A stretch of DNA of 18,322 nt from Methanobacteriota archaeon (GCA_002726395.1 PBTA01000038.1:1-18322); one strand, 5' to 3'. Positions 7,215 to 15,274 are shown, counted from the stretch's first letter. The notes: generated by a model from the letters alone, not told the origin. Numbers and translations are program-made.

Positions 7215-8933
7215 ATGGCTGATGAAGATAGATTTGCAAAAGGGGACCTCAACAGCGTCATGGCTGCTTATCCACACGTTGCTGATTGGGTTCGAGACTT
7301 TGAATCGAGATATGGAACACGACCAATTTACTACGGTCCTCTTGATAGAGATGCCAAAAAAGAACGGCCACTTAATTTAATTTACTCGGCGAAAGAGCCA
7401 ATTTTTATTCACATTTACGAACCGCCAGAAGATGATGACGGTAGCGGTGGAGAAATTCTCTGGTTCGGCCTCGAGCCGCAGCTTACTGAAGAAGAAGAAA
7501 ACATGCGTCGTGACTTAGTCGAGACGCTTCTCCAAGAGGCACCAACAGCACCAACTTTCACTACAGATGGGGAATTTGAAAATATCCTTACCCAAATGGT
7601 AGACCGGTACACCGTACTAGAAAGCGATGTCAGCGCAGCCCCTCGTCGTCAAGGACGACTTTGGGAAATGATTGGGATGGATGACAAACGTGTCATTGTC
7701 ACTCCTGAACAAAGAGCCAGGTTAGAATACATTATTATTCGCGACCTAATTAAAAATGGACCACTAGAACCACTACTTTCTGATGAGATGCTGGAAGATA
7801 TACACTCTATTGGTCTCAAGCATATTCACATGGATCACAAGGTATTCGGCATGGTAACTTCCAACATCAGGTTCCGTGAGCGTGAACTATTATCCCGTTA
7901 TTTGCGGGCGATGTCTGAGCGTATTGGCCGCCCGGTATCTGACAATAAGCCAATTATTGACGGAGCATTACTCGACGGCTCTCGTATTAACATCATATTC
8001 TCTGATGACGTATCGATGCTTGGTCCGTCATTCACTATCCGTAAATTCGCGGAGGAAACCATTTCAATTATTCAACTAATCAAGTGGGGGACGATTTCTT
8101 CACAAGTTGCTGCTTACATCTGGATTTGCCTAGAGTACGGTATGTCGGTACTGGTTTCTGGAGAAACAGCATCGGGTAAGACTACTACGCTGAATGCTAT
8201 TTTACCATTTATCGACCACAACGTCAAAATTTACTCGGCTGAAGACACGCCCGAGGTTAAAGTAAGACACAAGATTTGGCAACGTCTAGTAACTAGAGAT
8301 TCTAAGAATGAAGAGTCTCGTGTCGAAATGTTCGACCTGCTCAAAGCTGCGCTTAGAAGCAGACCAAGATACATCATTATCGGTGAGATACGTGGTGTTG
8401 AAGGAGCTACTGCATTCCAGGCGATGCAAACTGGTCACCCGGTAATTGCGACATTCCACGCATCGTCAATCGTAAAGATGATTCAGAGATTTACTGGTGA
8501 CCCGATCAATGTACCAATACGGTTCTTCGACAACTTGAACTTCGCGATTTTCCAAGAAGTTGTCGAGGCACCAGGTGGTGGTATCGCTAGAAGAGTAACC
8601 GGAATTGATGAAGTCATAGGTTACAACAAACACAGCGATGGTGTGTTGACTAGAGGTATGTTCGAATGGGACCCAGTCAAGGATAAGCACTATTTCCGCG
8701 GTATGTTTCAAAGCCATTTGCTAGAGAATAAAATTGCCGCAATGGCAGGATTTGCCAACAAGCGTGACATCTATGATGAGATGCTGGCAAGAGCAGCAGC
8801 CCTTGACAAAATGGCTGATAGAGATTTAACTCACTATGACGATGTGTTTGATTTACTCGGGATATACTACAATAATGGCTTTGAGGCATTTAACCGAGCA
8901 ATTGACAATTGGACAGGTATTAATCACGGCTAG
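7215..8933 (+). CDS. arlI: ArlI, archaellum assembly and rotation ATPase
   Basis: 572-residue hexameric ATPase of the type II/IV secretion superfamily, powering archaellum assembly and rotation. Motifs from the ATG at 7215: Walker A GETASGKTTT (316-325), Asp-box region IYSAEDTPE (about 339-347), Walker B region YIIIGEIRG (386-394) and His-box GHPVIATFHA (407-416), all intact, so catalysis should be possible. The ~300-residue N-terminal part includes conserved REREL and GRPVSDNKPIIDGALLDGSR segments typical of FlaI. The ATG follows GAGGGGTG (7203-7210); an upstream TTG at 7200 would overlap the arlH stop and is less likely. Neighbours arlH and arlJ are its known partners, forming the cytosolic ring and the membrane platform. 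Nothing is missing in this copy, so motor power is likely retained even though arlH is broken. Confidence 0.96.
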   Translation: MADEDRFAKGDLNSVMAAYPHVADWVRDFESRYGTRPIYYGPLDRDAKKERPLNLIYSAKEPIFIHIYEPPEDDDGSGGEILWFGLEPQLTEEEENMRRDLVETLLQEAPTAPTFTTDGEFENILTQMVDRYTVLESDVSAAPRRQGRLWEMIGMDDKRVIVTPEQRARLEYIIIRDLIKNGPLEPLLSDEMLEDIHSIGLKHIHMDHKVFGMVTSNIRFRERELLSRYLRAMSERIGRPVSDNKPIIDGALLDGSRINIIFSDDVSMLGPSFTIRKFAEETISIIQLIKWGTISSQVAAYIWICLEYGMSVLVSGETASGKTTTLNAILPFIDHNVKIYSAEDTPEVKVRHKIWQRLVTRDSKNEESRVEMFDLLKAALRSRPRYIIIGEIRGVEGATAFQAMQTGHPVIATFHASSIVKMIQRFTGDPINVPIRFFDNLNFAIFQEVVEAPGGGIARRVTGIDEVIGYNKHSDGVLTRGMFEWDPVKDKHYFRGMFQSHLLENKIAAMAGFANKRDIYDEMLARAAALDKMADRDLTHYDDVFDLLGIYYNNGFEAFNRAIDNWTGINHG

Positions 8934-8944
8934 GAGATTTGACT

Positions 8945-10747
8945 ATGGAAAGAATGCCTGTTTGGCAAGTAGCAATTCGTCGTCTCGAAATGCCGATTCC
9001 ACGTTTCCTGATTATTTTCGTCGGTGGTGCTGGACTAGCTGGGTTAATCACTGCCTTGGCAATTATATTTCTTACCGGCGGCCTTGGGGAAGGAGCGCTA
9101 TTTCAGGGCTTTGCCGGCGTCTTGATGATATTGGTATTTCCTATAATTACTGCATTGGCGGCGATCGCCTTTCCTTTGATTGAAGTGCAAAGGTCAGCAA
9201 CGCTAATTGAGAAAGAAATGCACATGTTCATCACCCGTATGGGTATATTATCACTAGGTGAGGTTGGTGCTAAGTCAATATTTGATATCCTTAAACAAAT
9301 GAGTGACTATGGAGAATTAGCCTCTGAAGTAAAGCGCATTGAGACTCTAGTTGACAAATGGCATACATCGCTTCCTGAAGCGGCTAGAATCGTGGCACAT
9401 CAGAGCCCTAGCCCATTATGGACAGATTTCTTGGACCGAATGGCTTTCTCTATTGAAGCTGGACAACCAATCGATGAGTTTATGCGTGCGGAACAAGAAA
9501 CTGTTGCTGAACAGTACACTACGTTATACGATACTAGATTGGAATCAGTAGACACCATGAAAGAAATCTATGTCTCACTAGTATCTGCAGCTCTATTTGC
9601 CTTGGTTATCGCCGGGATTCATCTAGTGCTATTCGAAGTTGGTACGCCTGACGCAGAACCAATTGAACTGTTTAGTCGCATCAGATTTTTACTGCTTGCC
9701 GGTTTTGTTTTCACTATAGTTCAGATAGGGGCTGTATTCGCTTTTAGGTCAACTATTCCAGAGGATCAAACCTTTGCTAGGGATGAGATGGATACCCCCT
9801 TTAGAATCAATTTCAGGCGGTCATTTTTAATTGCCGGTTCATTTACTGCGCTATTGTCAGTAGTTATGTCGCTGGTAGTCATCAGTAATTGGAATGTTCT
9901 TAGCGATCAGTGGGATAAGTTTGGTTTACTTATTTTCGCCATACCACTAACACCAATGCTGTTCCCATCGATAATGATTAGACGAGAAGAAGGTATGGTG
10001 CTGCGTCGTGATGAAACATATCCTGATTTTATTCGCGCACTTGGTGGTACTGCTCAAGCCAGATCGGCGGAACCATCGGCGACCATAAAGGCGCTAAGAG
10101 GAATTGATTTTGGTCGTCTAGATTCATCAATTGACCGATTAGAAAAGCGATTATCAACAAGGATTGATTCAGACCGTGCTTGGGATTACTTCAACGCCGA
10201 TACCAATTCTTCAGTTATCTCTAGGTACATGAGAATCTATATTGAGGGTTCACAATCATCAGGCAAGCCAGCCGAAACCGCTGAAATGGTCAGTCGCTCC
10301 GTGGGTAGTTTGTTGTCACTAAGAAGGCGTCGGGGATTGTCTGCTAGCACCATGTGGGGTGTTGCCATTGGTTTACTAATTGCCAGCGTAACCAGCCTAA
10401 ACGTGACAATTTCCATTGTTTTACAACTTGGTGATGCAATTGCTGGTGTTGCCAGTGGCCTAGTTGATACCGATGTTTCAGCATTGTCAGACTTCGGTGG
10501 TGGTGTGGCTTTACCTGTTATGGAAGATGCTAGTTCGGTTGGAGAAAATATCCGGATGTTCAAAATCGTGGTTTCAATATTGATTCTCATTCAAATTTTA
10601 GCAGTTTCATTGATTGCCACAAGGCTACGTGGTGGTGGGTTTACCAGTGCTCTTGGCCAATCTATTTCCTTCCTTTGGATTGCCGGTCTAACTTCATTGC
10701 TGACCGCGGTGATTCTTGACGCTGCATCATCAATATTCTCGGTTTGA
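8945..10747 (+). CDS. arlJ: ArlJ, archaellum membrane platform protein
   Basis: 600 residues, polytopic inner-platform protein of the TadC/T2SF family on which ArlI and ArlH assemble. About nine hydrophobic segments are visible: two near the N-terminus (IIFVGGAGLAGLITALAIIF; LMILVFPIITALAAIAF), four in the middle (for example SLVSAALFALVIAGIHLVLF and LLLAGFVFTIVQIGAVFAF), and three at the C-terminus, ending FLWIAGLTSLLTAVILDAA. Between them lie two charged cytoplasmic blocks rich in Arg/Glu, as expected of T2SF domains (for example EKEMHMFITRMG and RRDETYPDFIRALGG). The ATG at 8945 has GGAG (8933-8936) eight bases upstream; an in-frame TTG at 8939 is less likely. The arlI stop lies 11 bases before the start. 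The stop overlaps a potential ATG of the next frame (TGATG). Confidence 0.93.
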   Translation: MERMPVWQVAIRRLEMPIPRFLIIFVGGAGLAGLITALAIIFLTGGLGEGALFQGFAGVLMILVFPIITALAAIAFPLIEVQRSATLIEKEMHMFITRMGILSLGEVGAKSIFDILKQMSDYGELASEVKRIETLVDKWHTSLPEAARIVAHQSPSPLWTDFLDRMAFSIEAGQPIDEFMRAEQETVAEQYTTLYDTRLESVDTMKEIYVSLVSAALFALVIAGIHLVLFEVGTPDAEPIELFSRIRFLLLAGFVFTIVQIGAVFAFRSTIPEDQTFARDEMDTPFRINFRRSFLIAGSFTALLSVVMSLVVISNWNVLSDQWDKFGLLIFAIPLTPMLFPSIMIRREEGMVLRRDETYPDFIRALGGTAQARSAEPSATIKALRGIDFGRLDSSIDRLEKRLSTRIDSDRAWDYFNADTNSSVISRYMRIYIEGSQSSGKPAETAEMVSRSVGSLLSLRRRRGLSASTMWGVAIGLLIASVTSLNVTISIVLQLGDAIAGVASGLVDTDVSALSDFGGGVALPVMEDASSVGENIRMFKIVVSILILIQILAVSLIATRLRGGGFTSALGQSISFLWIAGLTSLLTAVILDAASSIFSV

Positions 10748-10758
10748 TGATTGTCAAG

Positions 10759-10765
10759 TATTATA
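10759..10765 (+). promoter_or_regulatory. Possible TATA box for the Pro/Gln-rich membrane protein
   Basis: TATTATA centred about 27 bases upstream of the ATG at 10789, the spacing expected for archaeal leaderless transcription. It lies inside what would be coding sequence if translation started at 10747, so it supports the later start. Short AT-rich motifs occur by chance in this DNA, hence the low confidence. Confidence 0.3.
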
Positions 10766-10788
10766 GATTGATTCCGCAATTAGGTATT

Positions 10789-11262
10789 ATGCAACCGGCC
10801 CCCGGTCCCCCTGTACAAGCCCAGAACCCACAACCAATCCAACCTATGCAGCCGATGCAACCAATGGCTGCATACCAACCGCAGCCGAAATTTTTAGATA
10901 AATATGGCACCTACTCGTTTAGTAAATGGCTAATGATTGGCATTGTAATTATTGTAATTGGTGCCATGTTTGCACAGGTTACAGATTTAGTTGGAGCGCC
11001 TAATCCGGCTGACTATGAGCGTGACGGAGTGTTGGATGCTAGTAAATACGCAGAAGACCAGTTTTCTCATGAAAAGTTAGGCACCAGCCTTGATGCGTTA
11101 TCTAGCATGCTACAATCTGTGGGCATGGGTCTAATTGCCTATGCGCTGTTACGTGAGGCTAATCAAGGCGATGCCCATCATACAGCAGTAAGAGTCACTG
11201 CAGTAATTACTGGTGTGTTGCTGGTTGGTAATGTAGCAGCAGCAAATCTGTCAATTCTCTGA
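10789..11262 (+). CDS. Small Pro/Gln-rich membrane protein, function unknown
   Basis: 157 residues from ATG 10789. The N-terminus is a Pro/Gln/Met-rich tract (MQPAPGPPVQAQNPQPIQ, including a PMQPMQPM run), followed by about three membrane segments (WLMIGIVIIVIGAMFAQV; LQSVGMGLIAYALL; VRVTAVITGVLLVGNVAAA). Such tails are common in archaeal membrane proteins of unknown function and could bind other proteins. The alternative start is ATG 10747, overlapping the arlJ stop (TGATG) and adding 14 residues (MIVKYYRLIPQLGI); I prefer 10789 because of the TATA-like box and because the Pro-rich tract starts there. No known archaellum family fits. Co-direction with the operon makes a motor link possible but unproven. 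It ends directly against the opposite-strand nth stop. Confidence 0.7.
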   Translation: MQPAPGPPVQAQNPQPIQPMQPMQPMAAYQPQPKFLDKYGTYSFSKWLMIGIVIIVIGAMFAQVTDLVGAPNPADYERDGVLDASKYAEDQFSHEKLGTSLDALSSMLQSVGMGLIAYALLREANQGDAHHTAVRVTAVITGVLLVGNVAAANLSIL

Positions 11263-11913
11263 TTAGCGTTTCATCTCTTCAGCGATTCGTTTCTTGGTAG
11301 CAGTCCATGAGCAGATTGGGCATGTGGTTAGATCATGACCTCTTGCCGGACAGTATTCACGACCAAAAAAGATAATTTGTAAGTGCAATTTATTCCACAA
11401 TTCTTTGGGAAATACGGCTTTCAAATCTTTTTCTGTTTTATCGACATTCTTGCCATTGGATAAACCCCATCTTGCGGCTAATCGGTGTATGTGAGTGTCA
11501 ATAGGGAAAGCCGGTACACCAAATGACTGGGCCATGACTACACCAGCCGTTTTGTGACCGACTCCAGGTAATGCCTCTAATGCTTCAAACGAAGCAGGTA
11601 CTTCACCAGCGTGAGTTTCCATGAGCATTTCTGACATCCGTCTAATGTTCTTGGCTTTGGTCGGTGCAAGGCCGACTTGACGAATATCGGCTAGAATCAC
11701 TTCAACCGGTAATTGAGCCATTGCTTTGGCATTTGGCGCCTTGGCAAATAAAGCAGGAGTTACTTCGTTGACTTTCAAATCAGTGGTTTGAGCACTCATT
11801 AGCACTGCTACTAGTAATTGAAATGCGTTTTCGTGGTCTAGAGGGACTGGGGTTTCAGGGTACAACTCTTCAAGCATTACTGCGATTTTTTCAGCTTTCT
11901 CGCTGCGTTTCAT
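11263..11913 (-). CDS. nth: Endonuclease III (DNA glycosylase/AP lyase)
   Basis: 216 residues, normal length. The enzyme excises oxidised pyrimidines and cuts the abasic strand in base-excision repair. It has the helix-hairpin-helix LPGVGHKTAGVV with catalytic Lys121 and the catalytic Asp in FPIDTHIHRLAARWGL (Asp139). The C-terminus should carry a 4Fe-4S site of pattern C-X6-C-X2-C-X5-C; here YCPARGHDLTTCPICSW gives only Cys188, Cys198 and Cys201 (C-X9-C-X2-C), so the cluster is probably altered or absent. The ATG at 11913 directly follows the TGA of the upstream 104-residue gene, so translation is likely coupled. This is the last gene of a minus-strand group that includes polX, and it ends tail to tail, with no gap, against the plus-strand membrane protein. 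Confidence 0.93.
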   Translation of the reverse strand: MKRSEKAEKIAVMLEELYPETPVPLDHENAFQLLVAVLMSAQTTDLKVNEVTPALFAKAPNAKAMAQLPVEVILADIRQVGLAPTKAKNIRRMSEMLMETHAGEVPASFEALEALPGVGHKTAGVVMAQSFGVPAFPIDTHIHRLAARWGLSNGKNVDKTEKDLKAVFPKELWNKLHLQIIFFGREYCPARGHDLTTCPICSWTATKKRIAEEMKR

Positions 11914-12228
11914 TCACTCGCCTCGGCGTTTGAGTATCTGTGGTGGAATCCGGTAAGTATATTCGATTGAATCACCTTTTAGAGTGATTGATTCATGATT
12001 AAAAATCACCTTTTTCACTACTGAGTCTATGCCATGTAGTGGCATTGCGGCTGAGAATTGGCCGTCAGAATAGATGGCAATTCCGGTTTCAACATCTGGT
12101 GCTTTTGAAGTAAACGAAGCGATTTTTTCATTGTGTAAAACCGTACCAAGGCCATTGAATGTTTTAGTGAATTTGCTGACAATATCTTCCCATTGGGTTA
12201 TCTCAAGTTCCTCTGCCACGGTAATCAC
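11914..12228 (-). CDS. Hypothetical protein between polX and nth
   Basis: 104 residues, starting at GTG directly after the TGA of the 65-residue gene (TGAGTG) and ending directly before nth. No signal peptide or membrane segment; an alternation of hydrophobic and polar residues suggests a small alpha/beta protein (GLGTVLHNEKIASFTSK, then FNHESITLKGDSIEYTYRIP). The C-terminus is basic (LKRRGE). I do not recognise the family. Its position inside the repair cluster suggests, but does not show, a role with nth or polX. The GTG start is inferred from adjacency; a second in-frame GTG lies three codons later. Confidence 0.6.
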   Translation of the reverse strand: MITVAEELEITQWEDIVSKFTKTFNGLGTVLHNEKIASFTSKAPDVETGIAIYSDGQFSAAMPLHGIDSVVKKVIFNHESITLKGDSIEYTYRIPPQILKRRGE

Positions 12229-12426
12229 TCACTGTTCATATTCTCCGCCAGTCAACCAGCCAAATACTAGGCCTAAGGCAATGGAAATCATTGGAATTAC
12301 ATTGCAGATAAGTGTCTCCAATGGTTCAGTAGTTGGTTTTCCTGCGATGTACCAAATGAGTAGCGCGAGAAACATTCCAGGCAGTACCATTGAGGCTCCC
12401 ATGATAGCAGTACGCAATGTTCGCAT
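12229..12426 (-). CDS. Small two-helix membrane protein
   Basis: 65 residues with a basic N-terminus (MRTLRTA) followed by two hydrophobic segments (ASMVLPGMFLALLIWYIAG and CNVIPMISIALGLVFGWLTGG), so probably a hairpin membrane protein with both ends inside. ATG at 12426, 36 bases after the polX stop; GGAAAG lies nearby but no convincing Shine-Dalgarno is visible. Its stop is adjacent to the GTG of the next gene. No family recognised. The length and adjacency argue that it is a real gene rather than a shadow. Confidence 0.6.
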   Translation of the reverse strand: MRTLRTAIMGASMVLPGMFLALLIWYIAGKPTTEPLETLICNVIPMISIALGLVFGWLTGGEYEQ

Positions 12427-12462
12427 GTACTTTCCACATCCTCGCCTTTCATCAATGTATGT

Positions 12463-14400
12463 TCAAGACAAGCGCTTGGTCATGTCGTGTCCAGATAGTG
12501 AATTTAGGATATCATCAGATTCGAGCCAGCCTTTTCTGGCTGCCATCACGCCATATGCGACATCAGCCAGGCCACGGACGGAATGAGCATCAGGGTTGAT
12601 AATAACTGGTACATTGTTGGCTTTAGCATATTTGCACAAGCGCCAGTCTAAGTCTAATCGATACGGACTGGCGTTTAATTCAACAGCCTTCATTCGTCCT
12701 GCAGCATTATGTTCAGCCATATGTTCAATTACGGCAAACATGTCTACCTCATAGCCGTCTCTGCCTTGTAAAATACGACCTGTTGGATGTCCAAGAATCG
12801 ACGTGGCAGGGTGGTCAATAACTCTGAGTAATTCCTCAGTATTGGTCACTTCATCTCGATTCTTCCACTTGGTCATGGCGTGCACTGAGGCCACAACATA
12901 ATCCAATTCAGCCAGTATATCATCGGGATGGTCTAATTTCCCGTCCTCAAGAATATCTGATTCGACGCCGTGGAATAAGCGGAAATCTACTCCTTCCTTG
13001 GCCCATGCAGAATTGTATTGTCTGATTACCTCGCCTTGGGCAAGCAAGTCCTCAGCACTAGCACCATTGGCAATTTTCAAAGTTGGTGAATGGTCAGCAA
13101 TACCAAGCCAATTCCAGCCAATCTTACGAGCAGCATCAGCCATTTGTTCTAGACTCGCATCTCCGTCAGAAAGAGTGGTATGGTTGTGTAATGCGCCTCG
13201 AATATCAGAAGGGACGATTAATCGAGGCAGTAACTTATCAGTTGCAGCAGCGATTTCACCAGTGTCTTCACGTAGTTCGGGTGAGACCCAGTCAAGGCCT
13301 AGATGCCGGTAAATATCCGCTTCATCTAATGCTGGCAACGAAAGGTGTGCTGACGCCATACCCTTTAGTCCCCCAGCTTCCGCTTCGGGAACTAGACCAA
13401 ATTCACTTAATCTGAGGCCACGATCAATCGCTCTTTGGCGCATGACAATATTGTGTTCTTTACTACCGGTAAAGTACGCTAAAGTAAATGGAAATACTTC
13501 TGGCGTAACTAGTCTTACTTGAGCATCAATAGTGCCGCCTGACTCTAATTGCTCGTAATCATCGCCACCAATTGCAGCCATTACATTTGGGTCGATATGG
13601 CCAACCGAGAATCCGCCTTCGAAGATACTTGTATCAAGGATTAGACTAATTTTAGACTCGCCAGCACCTTTGACGTCAGCAATCCCGGGTAATCCTAGAA
13701 TGGCTTTACTAACTCGGTCTTTGTTTTCATCAAGTACTCCAACAACGATATCCAAATCGCCAATTGTTTCCCTGCGACGTCTTGCACTACCAGCGAGTTG
13801 GGCTTTGATGACGCCATCAATAGAGGCGATTTTTTGTTCAAATGCTTCACCATACATTAGCCCGATATCGAGTCTCCTGCGGGCTCTGAACCTTGCTAAT
13901 AATTCAATGCCGTCTAACATTTTTTGCTGTGATTTGGCGCCAAAACCTTTCAGTCCAGCGATGGCATCTTCCTCGGCTGCTTGTCGCAGTGTAGCAATTG
14001 AATCAACACCTAGTTCTTCATTCATTATTTTGATGCGCTTGGGGCCAAGGCCTGGAATTCCAAGCATCTCAATTAGTCCCGGCGGGGTGTTATTGTGTAA
14101 ATCAACCCAATCACTTGGCCATCTTCCTTCACCAACTGCTTGAGATATTGCTGAGCCAAGTCCTTTACCAATACCCTTGATGTCAAACAATTCTCCTGTT
14201 GCGACTAGTTCTCCTAAATCCTCAGTAATACCGCCTAGTGTTCGGCTGGCATTTTGGTATGATCTAAGCCTAAACACATTGGCGCCTTGTAATTCCAGCA
14301 GCACTGCAACCTGATGTAATGCTTGAGCGATTTGATTGCGTGAAAAGAATGGTGGACCTGTCGGCCGCGGTTTCGCCAAGGTGAAGTCGTTGCCAGCCAT
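12463..14400 (-). CDS. polX: DNA polymerase X with C-terminal PHP nuclease domain
   Basis: 645-residue family-X DNA polymerase that fills short gaps and trims 3' ends in repair. Order: N-terminal 8-kDa-like region with helix-hairpin-helix motifs (KGIGKGLGSAI near 75-85; GIPGLGPKRIK at 114-124); polymerase palm with AGSARRRRETIGDLDIVV, catalytic Asp215 and Asp217 and third Asp292 in IDAQVRLV; YFTGSKEHNIVMR at 309-321; then the PHP domain: HNHTTLSDG (His405, His407, Asp412), IADHS (Asp436, His437), GVES (Glu480), SVHA (His507), GHPT (His538) and PDAHS (Asp604, His606), with metal-binding residues intact. A segment of about 30 residues (near 255-288) between GAGESKIS and IDAQ appears inserted relative to bacterial PolX. 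Total length is above the ~570 of the family. First gene of the minus-strand repair cluster, ending 36 bases before the 65-residue gene. Confidence 0.93.
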   Translation of the reverse strand: MAGNDFTLAKPRPTGPPFFSRNQIAQALHQVAVLLELQGANVFRLRSYQNASRTLGGITEDLGELVATGELFDIKGIGKGLGSAISQAVGEGRWPSDWVDLHNNTPPGLIEMLGIPGLGPKRIKIMNEELGVDSIATLRQAAEEDAIAGLKGFGAKSQQKMLDGIELLARFRARRRLDIGLMYGEAFEQKIASIDGVIKAQLAGSARRRRETIGDLDIVVGVLDENKDRVSKAILGLPGIADVKGAGESKISLILDTSIFEGGFSVGHIDPNVMAAIGGDDYEQLESGGTIDAQVRLVTPEVFPFTLAYFTGSKEHNIVMRQRAIDRGLRLSEFGLVPEAEAGGLKGMASAHLSLPALDEADIYRHLGLDWVSPELREDTGEIAAATDKLLPRLIVPSDIRGALHNHTTLSDGDASLEQMADAARKIGWNWLGIADHSPTLKIANGASAEDLLAQGEVIRQYNSAWAKEGVDFRLFHGVESDILEDGKLDHPDDILAELDYVVASVHAMTKWKNRDEVTNTEELLRVIDHPATSILGHPTGRILQGRDGYEVDMFAVIEHMAEHNAAGRMKAVELNASPYRLDLDWRLCKYAKANNVPVIINPDAHSVRGLADVAYGVMAARKGWLESDDILNSLSGHDMTKRLS

Positions 14401-14489
14401 GAGTAGAACAAAGCGAAGTCGTTGACAAACCTTACCCTTGGGCTGATTGAATAATTAATACAGATTGGTGCTTAAGAACATCCACCATT

Positions 14490-14510
14490 ACCCCTTGTCA
14501 TGGCAGGGGT
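14490..14510 (+). other. Inverted repeat enclosing a start codon
   Basis: ACCCCT and AGGGGT are perfect 6-base arms with a 9-base loop (TGTCATGGC) that holds the ATG at 14500. If the transcript is not leaderless this hairpin would expose or mask the start codon. It may be accidental. Confidence 0.35.
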
Positions 14511-14832
14511 CGATGTGGTGTTTATCGAGCACCTCGCAGAAGCCCTGTGTGGCCTATCAGCAGTGCTATTTACTTTCATAGCGACGTTTTCTCGGTCTGA
14601 AAAAGCCGAATATATGGTGCAAAACATAATTGCTGGATCCTTGATACTATGCGCCGTTGTCTTATGGTGGCTGGCCTTGTCAGGTGGTTCACTGTGGGGC
14701 TCGGAATACCTGCCGAAACCACTTTCTTTAGTGTGTATTATTATTGCCATTTCAGCACGAATGAACATTCGTGGTACTAATGTATCATTTGGAGCCAATC
14801 CACATTCAATTGGTAAGCGTGAAGAAGAATAA
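14500..14832 (+). CDS. Small three-segment membrane protein
   Basis: 110 residues, transcribed divergently from polX and convergently with the NifU-like gene. Three hydrophobic stretches are seen (LCGLSAVLFTFIATFS; IIAGSLILCAVVLWWLALSGG; LSLVCIIIAISARM), with charged loops between them (SRSEKAEY) and an acidic tail (REEE). No family recognised. The opposite-strand frame here is a weaker candidate: it is a low-complexity shadow overlapping this one. Its stop directly adjoins the stop of the NifU-like gene. An AT-rich stretch about 45-50 bases upstream (near 14449-14460) could be a promoter, but I do not call it. Confidence 0.6.
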   Translation: MAGVDVVFIEHLAEALCGLSAVLFTFIATFSRSEKAEYMVQNIIAGSLILCAVVLWWLALSGGSLWGSEYLPKPLSLVCIIIAISARMNIRGTNVSFGANPHSIGKREEE

Positions 14833-15174
14833 TCAAACTATTTCGCCACGCGGTTCGTGGTCGCCTTCGGCAGTAGAGTTCTCTCCTGCTTCAGTAGCTT
14901 CCTTTTCCATTTTCTTTTTGATGAAATCACGCATGTACTCAGGTAATTCACCGTTGACAAATATTACATCATTGACATTATCGAGTTTCATTAGCGAGTA
15001 AAATATCTGCATGGCAGTCATTGGGGTAGAAGAACAACCATTACAACCACCGTCTAAAGACAGCATAATATTGCCTTCTGCGGTATCAATAACGGTCACT
15101 ACGCCATCGTGGGCATCTAATACTTCCTGGACAGGTCCAATTTCGGCTAAGATTTCCTCCGCACTGATTGCCAT
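14833..15174 (-). CDS. NifU-domain iron-sulfur cluster protein
   Basis: 113 residues with one NifU C-terminal-type domain (about residues 5-75): GVVTVIDTAEGNIMLSLDGG, then CNGCSSTPMTAM containing the C-X2-C pair (Cys44, Cys47) that binds or transfers Fe-S clusters as a homodimer in NfuA-type proteins. The rest is an acidic, Lys/Glu-rich tail (KKKMEKEATEAGENS). It lacks the other domains of full-length NifU and so is a carrier or scaffold rather than the whole assembly protein. It supplies Fe-S clusters generally; no specific client is visible here. Start ATG 15174 lies 161 bases from the divergent pyrophosphatase ATG. The assignment to the family is firm; the exact client is unknown. Confidence 0.85.
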   Translation of the reverse strand: MAISAEEILAEIGPVQEVLDAHDGVVTVIDTAEGNIMLSLDGGCNGCSSTPMTAMQIFYSLMKLDNVNDVIFVNGELPEYMRDFIKKKMEKEATEAGENSTAEGDHEPRGEIV

Positions 15175-15224
15175 GGTAGACCGTGGAGGTCATCTTTTTT
15201 GAATCATTTCTCTATTTTGCTGGT

Positions 15225-15249
15225 TTTTTGGCCTCCGCTTCGCCAAAAA
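15225..15249. repeat. Inverted repeat in the NifU-like/hppA divergent intergenic region
   Basis: TTTTTGGC (15225-15232) and GCCAAAAA (15242-15249) are perfect 8-base arms around a 9-base loop. The symmetry and position between two divergent start codons suggest an operator or a hairpin; no T-run follows, so a terminator is unlikely. Confidence 0.4.
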
Positions 15250-15274
15250 GCAGTAACAATGGGCTATTTTTGTC

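Noticed and set aside
10837..10872. Tandem repeat in the Pro/Gln/Met tract
   Set aside because: Only a few short imperfect units; low-complexity coding sequence, not a mobile or regulatory repeat.
12074..12586. Plus-strand open frame over the small minus-strand genes
   Set aside because: It crosses three minus-strand genes, including the polX end, that are better supported by tight adjacency; its sequence has no domain and is Ser/Pro-rich shadow type.
14472..14798. Minus-strand open frame of about 108 codons
   Set aside because: It is the antisense of a plus-strand membrane protein with well-formed helices; its own sequence is low-complexity and rich in His/Thr/Ser with no motif.
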